DNA of 64,000 nucleotides from Xestospongia bergquistia (Eukaryota > Porifera > Demospongiae > Haplosclerida > Petrosiidae). The translations under genes and the position numbers were made by a program. Below the pieces are notes generated by a model. It ran no database searches. It saw only the letters and a list, made by a program, of their open reading frames with translations, and had not been told where the DNA came from. This document shows, in pieces, positions 61,401-64,000 of the stretch (position 1 is the first letter of the stretch; the number at the start of each line of letters is the position of its first letter). The stretch is taken from assembly GCA_963965975.1 (NCBI GenBank), contig OZ014415.1, forward strand, positions 563,001 to 627,000, written 5' to 3'.

Positions 61401-64000
61401 AATATATTGATCCTGTGGAAATTACAATGCAATGTAATAATTAATTGTATATATTGTATTGATAATAACAAAAGCCTAAATTGTTTTCCTCATTACCTTA
61501 ATTATTAATATGATCATATGTATATATATATATATAAATTAGATATAATCTGGCACTATATGTGTTATGACTTATTACTGAAAGAAATGTTGCGCCTGAG
61601 TATATGAAAACTAATCAAATATGAGGAAAGGCTTCAAGGTATACCTATAGACTGGCAAATTAAATTTTAAATTTTTTATAAATAGCTAATTCTTTTGAGT
61701 TCTTACTAGAGTTTGGACCATCATCATACGTTTATGTCGAAGTTGGTTGATGATATCTATTATATTAATATATCCCTCTTGTTCTACCTGTTGTAGTACC
61801 ATATCAATAGTAATAAATGTCCCTGTACGACCTACACCAGCACTTGAGAGAAAGGAAGGAGATAACGTAGGAAGAAAAAAGGAAGAGGAGACAATTGTTA
61901 TTCAAAGTACGTTTTGCGTCAACTTACCTGCAATGGACAAGCATTGGTCCTCTCTTTGGATGGTACCCTCTCCTGATACGTTTATGGAAGGTAAGGATTG
62001 AGGTCGCATATTCAGGGACACCATGATCTGGCCAGGAGGTGAAGTGATATTGAGTCAATTGATGGGGATAACTGGAGCTACCAGATAACTAGAAGAAATA
62101 ACAATAGGAACAGCCAGAGATAGGAACTTGTCTCACCTCTACTTGAAGATTCCTAATAGTATAATCAGTAAATATTTGTTGATCCATTAAAGTCACTTGG
62201 AATGGACCAAAATCTTTAGAACCAGAATCAGCCCAATATTGCTGACACTTTATCTTTTTATCTTCCTTGAGATTGGTTACCATAACAATAGTGGGTGTTT
62301 TTTCTTGCCAGATCAATCGCCAAAAATCAACTAATGTCTTACTAAGAGGACCTAAAAATATTGTAACATTAATATTTCTTAAATGTTGATGTTCTAAACA
62401 TTGCCCAATGCTTATCTAAACAACTACCCAGTGTCTAGAAAGGTCATACTATCTAGATCACATGTTATGTGGACTGACCTTGAGTAGCAATATATTGATG
62501 TTCTCCAGCATAACCCTATTGATACAATTTGGAAAGGAATGCATAATTATAGTTTAAATAGTAATAACCAATAATATAGTTAATGGAATATAATGTAATA
62601 ATATTGAACAGTTAATGAAAGCATTATGGAGTTTATACTCACATCAAGATAGGAGGCATTTATATAGTCATTTTGACAGTCTTGTTGTCCAGGTATTGGA
62701 TTAAGAATAATACGATTATCATCATCTATTAAAGAATTAATAAAATGATGTCATAAAATATACAATTTAGACATTGAAAATGATAATATACACACTGTTT
62801 GGAACTACTCATGTGTATTTAGACTGTTATTATATAGTATGTGAGACATCTGGTAGCTAAACATGGACATAATGTTACGTACTGAACTAAACAACTTTAG
62901 TAAAATAACTTATTTTTATAAGAGAGTAGTGCTAATAAGTAAGATATTACTGTTACAATAGATTGGTTGTTTTAACTAATTTATAATCACTAAAATTCTA
63001 TATATATGTAAAAATATTCAAAGTATTAACAACATATACCGTTTTGATTACTAATCACTATGAAACAACTATACTGTATATTATAACTCCTCACTAATAA
63101 TTTGTAAAGTATGTATGTATATGTGTACTATTTTGTGTGTTACTTGATAAAGTTGAATAACAACATTATAATATAACAGCTACTGTTAAACCCATAATAA
63201 TGAAATAGATATCAGTAAGGAGAGTTGATGGGTGAAGTCCTAGAGTACATTATACTACATTGATTACATGTTATATAATGTAGATGATATATACATAGTT
63301 GGTTATTTAAATCCTATAGAGTATACTATGATCACATGTTAGTATTGTACATGATATGTAATGTATATTGTACATGATCTAATTACTATACTCTAGCCAT
63401 ATACAATTACTTGGAAGTGTGGTCCAATTACACATGTTTTTATAAGTCATCTCCATTAAATTATATTTGTACATGTACTTAAATATAATCACTATAGTGC
63501 TGTGTACATATATATGATTAATGGGCTATGAAGTTATAATAGCATTATTTATGGAGATATCTTAGTGTAATAAGTTAAAATGCAAGACTTACAAACTGTG
63601 ATGTTTGCAAAACGATTGAGAGGTTTGTTAGTGGGTGTAATAGCAACTGTCACAGGATGCTCATTTTCACCACTATCCAATAACTGTAAATAATCAAATA
63701 TCATAAGCAGGTACTGGTGGCATTTATTATATTTAATATGTAACTTACATTATATTGAAGTCTGAATTTATCATTTGAGTTGGCATGACTATCAGCCACA
63801 AATGTACCAAAATCTTTCACTGGAATTGGTCCTATATTAGTTTGAAGTTTAGCATTTTCATAAAGAGCTTCATCAGTTCCTTCTTTAGCTATCACTAAAA
63901 TCACCTGTTGGTCTACAGTCCCAGCAGAATTATTAGCAACAAACCGATAAGTACCCTTATGTGACTCTTCAGCAGTGATTATAATCAGGCTGCCATCTTC
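58477..64000 (-). CDS. RPTP-C: receptor tyrosine phosphatase with Ig domain fused to D1 (partial)
   Basis: C-terminal 638 residues of a gene continuing past 64000. Minus-strand exons: 64000-63749, 63683-63593, 62725-62643, 62515-62479, 62351-62137, 62088-61928, 61842-61707, 61412-61263, 60381-60288, 60144-60080, 59747-59613, 59566-59435, 59105-58951, 58779-58644, 58551-58477; phases agree. The first visible exon holds the end of an Ig domain (DGSLIIITAEESHKGTYRF, then VANNSAGT). D1 looks active: LNRFANITVYDDD (Phe for the usual Tyr of KNRY), [24 protein letters not shown]2 is degenerate: WDANGHM replaces WPD, HCSDTVTRSG replaces the P-loop. The D2 Cys-Ser-Asp signature and the Ig-D1 fusion make it a close paralogue of RPTP-B in opposite orientation. 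Whether a membrane helix precedes the Ig is outside the window. Confidence 0.92.
60382..61262 (-). other. RPTP-C intron between D1 and D2
   Basis: 881 bp, AT-rich. No repeat, RNA gene or coding signal that I can support. Confidence 0.55.
62726..63592 (-). other. RPTP-C intron within D1 entry
   Basis: 867 bp, AT-rich, with palindromic ATGTACA-type words (for example TTGTACATGATCTAATTACT region near 63370). No coding signal. Confidence 0.5.

Noticed and set aside
61202..61508. Frames overlapping the RPTP-C exon 61263-61412
   Set aside because: They are out of frame with the phosphatase sequence and show no family features.

Overview
The window is animal nuclear DNA: genes with many small exons, introns often only 45-100 bp with GT...AG ends, AT-rich non-coding sequence and very short gaps between genes. 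Animal-only families are present (receptor tyrosine phosphatases with Ig/FN3 ectodomains, EGF/laminin-G protein, transgelin, RAVER, LEPROT, carbohydrate sulfotransferase). The compactness together with a cluster of receptor phosphatases suggests an early-branching animal, most likely a demosponge such as Amphimedon. The species is inference; the kingdom is not.

Layout. 1-0.6 kb (+): 3' end of a REXO1-type RNA exonuclease. 1.0-2.7 kb (-): transgelin/calponin-like gene, divergent from a 2,925-residue secreted protein (3.0-13.9 kb, +) with 47 EGF and 6 laminin-G domains, laid out like Eyes shut (EYS). 14.4-19.5 kb (+): MSH5, 27 exons, 835 residues. 19.7-20.5 kb (-): a putative mitochondrial Tim44-like (MAIP1-like) protein, divergent from RAVER (20.8-23.7 kb, +). 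24.0-24.7 kb (+): LEPROT. 25.1-27.8 kb (-): PRMT3, whose start codon is 82 bp from that of FBXW9 (27.9-30.0 kb, +).

The right half holds a cluster of receptor-type protein tyrosine phosphatases (RPTPs). RPTP-A (30.1-37.3 kb, +) has a Ser/Thr-rich mucin-like ectodomain with a 14-residue repeat. RPTP-B (37.7-54.1 kb, +, 39 exons, 2,417 residues) has 11 Ig domains, five of them on near-identical exons, FN3 domains, a membrane helix and two phosphatase domains. RPTP-C (58.5 kb to beyond 64.0 kb, -) is partial. Between B and C lie an ANKRD66-like ankyrin gene (-) and a type II membrane sulfotransferase-family gene (+). In all three RPTPs the first phosphatase domain (D1) looks active and the second (D2) is degenerate.

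The most unusual observation: RPTP-B carries an Ig domain after its transmembrane helix, on the cytoplasmic side and just before D1. RPTP-C has an Ig domain in the same place, fused to the D1 entry in one exon. Both have lost the F-strand cysteine that extracellular Ig domains use for their disulfide, as expected of a fold kept in the reducing cytosol. Exon borders were worked out by hand from splice consensus, reading phase and family alignment recalled from knowledge; no searches were run.
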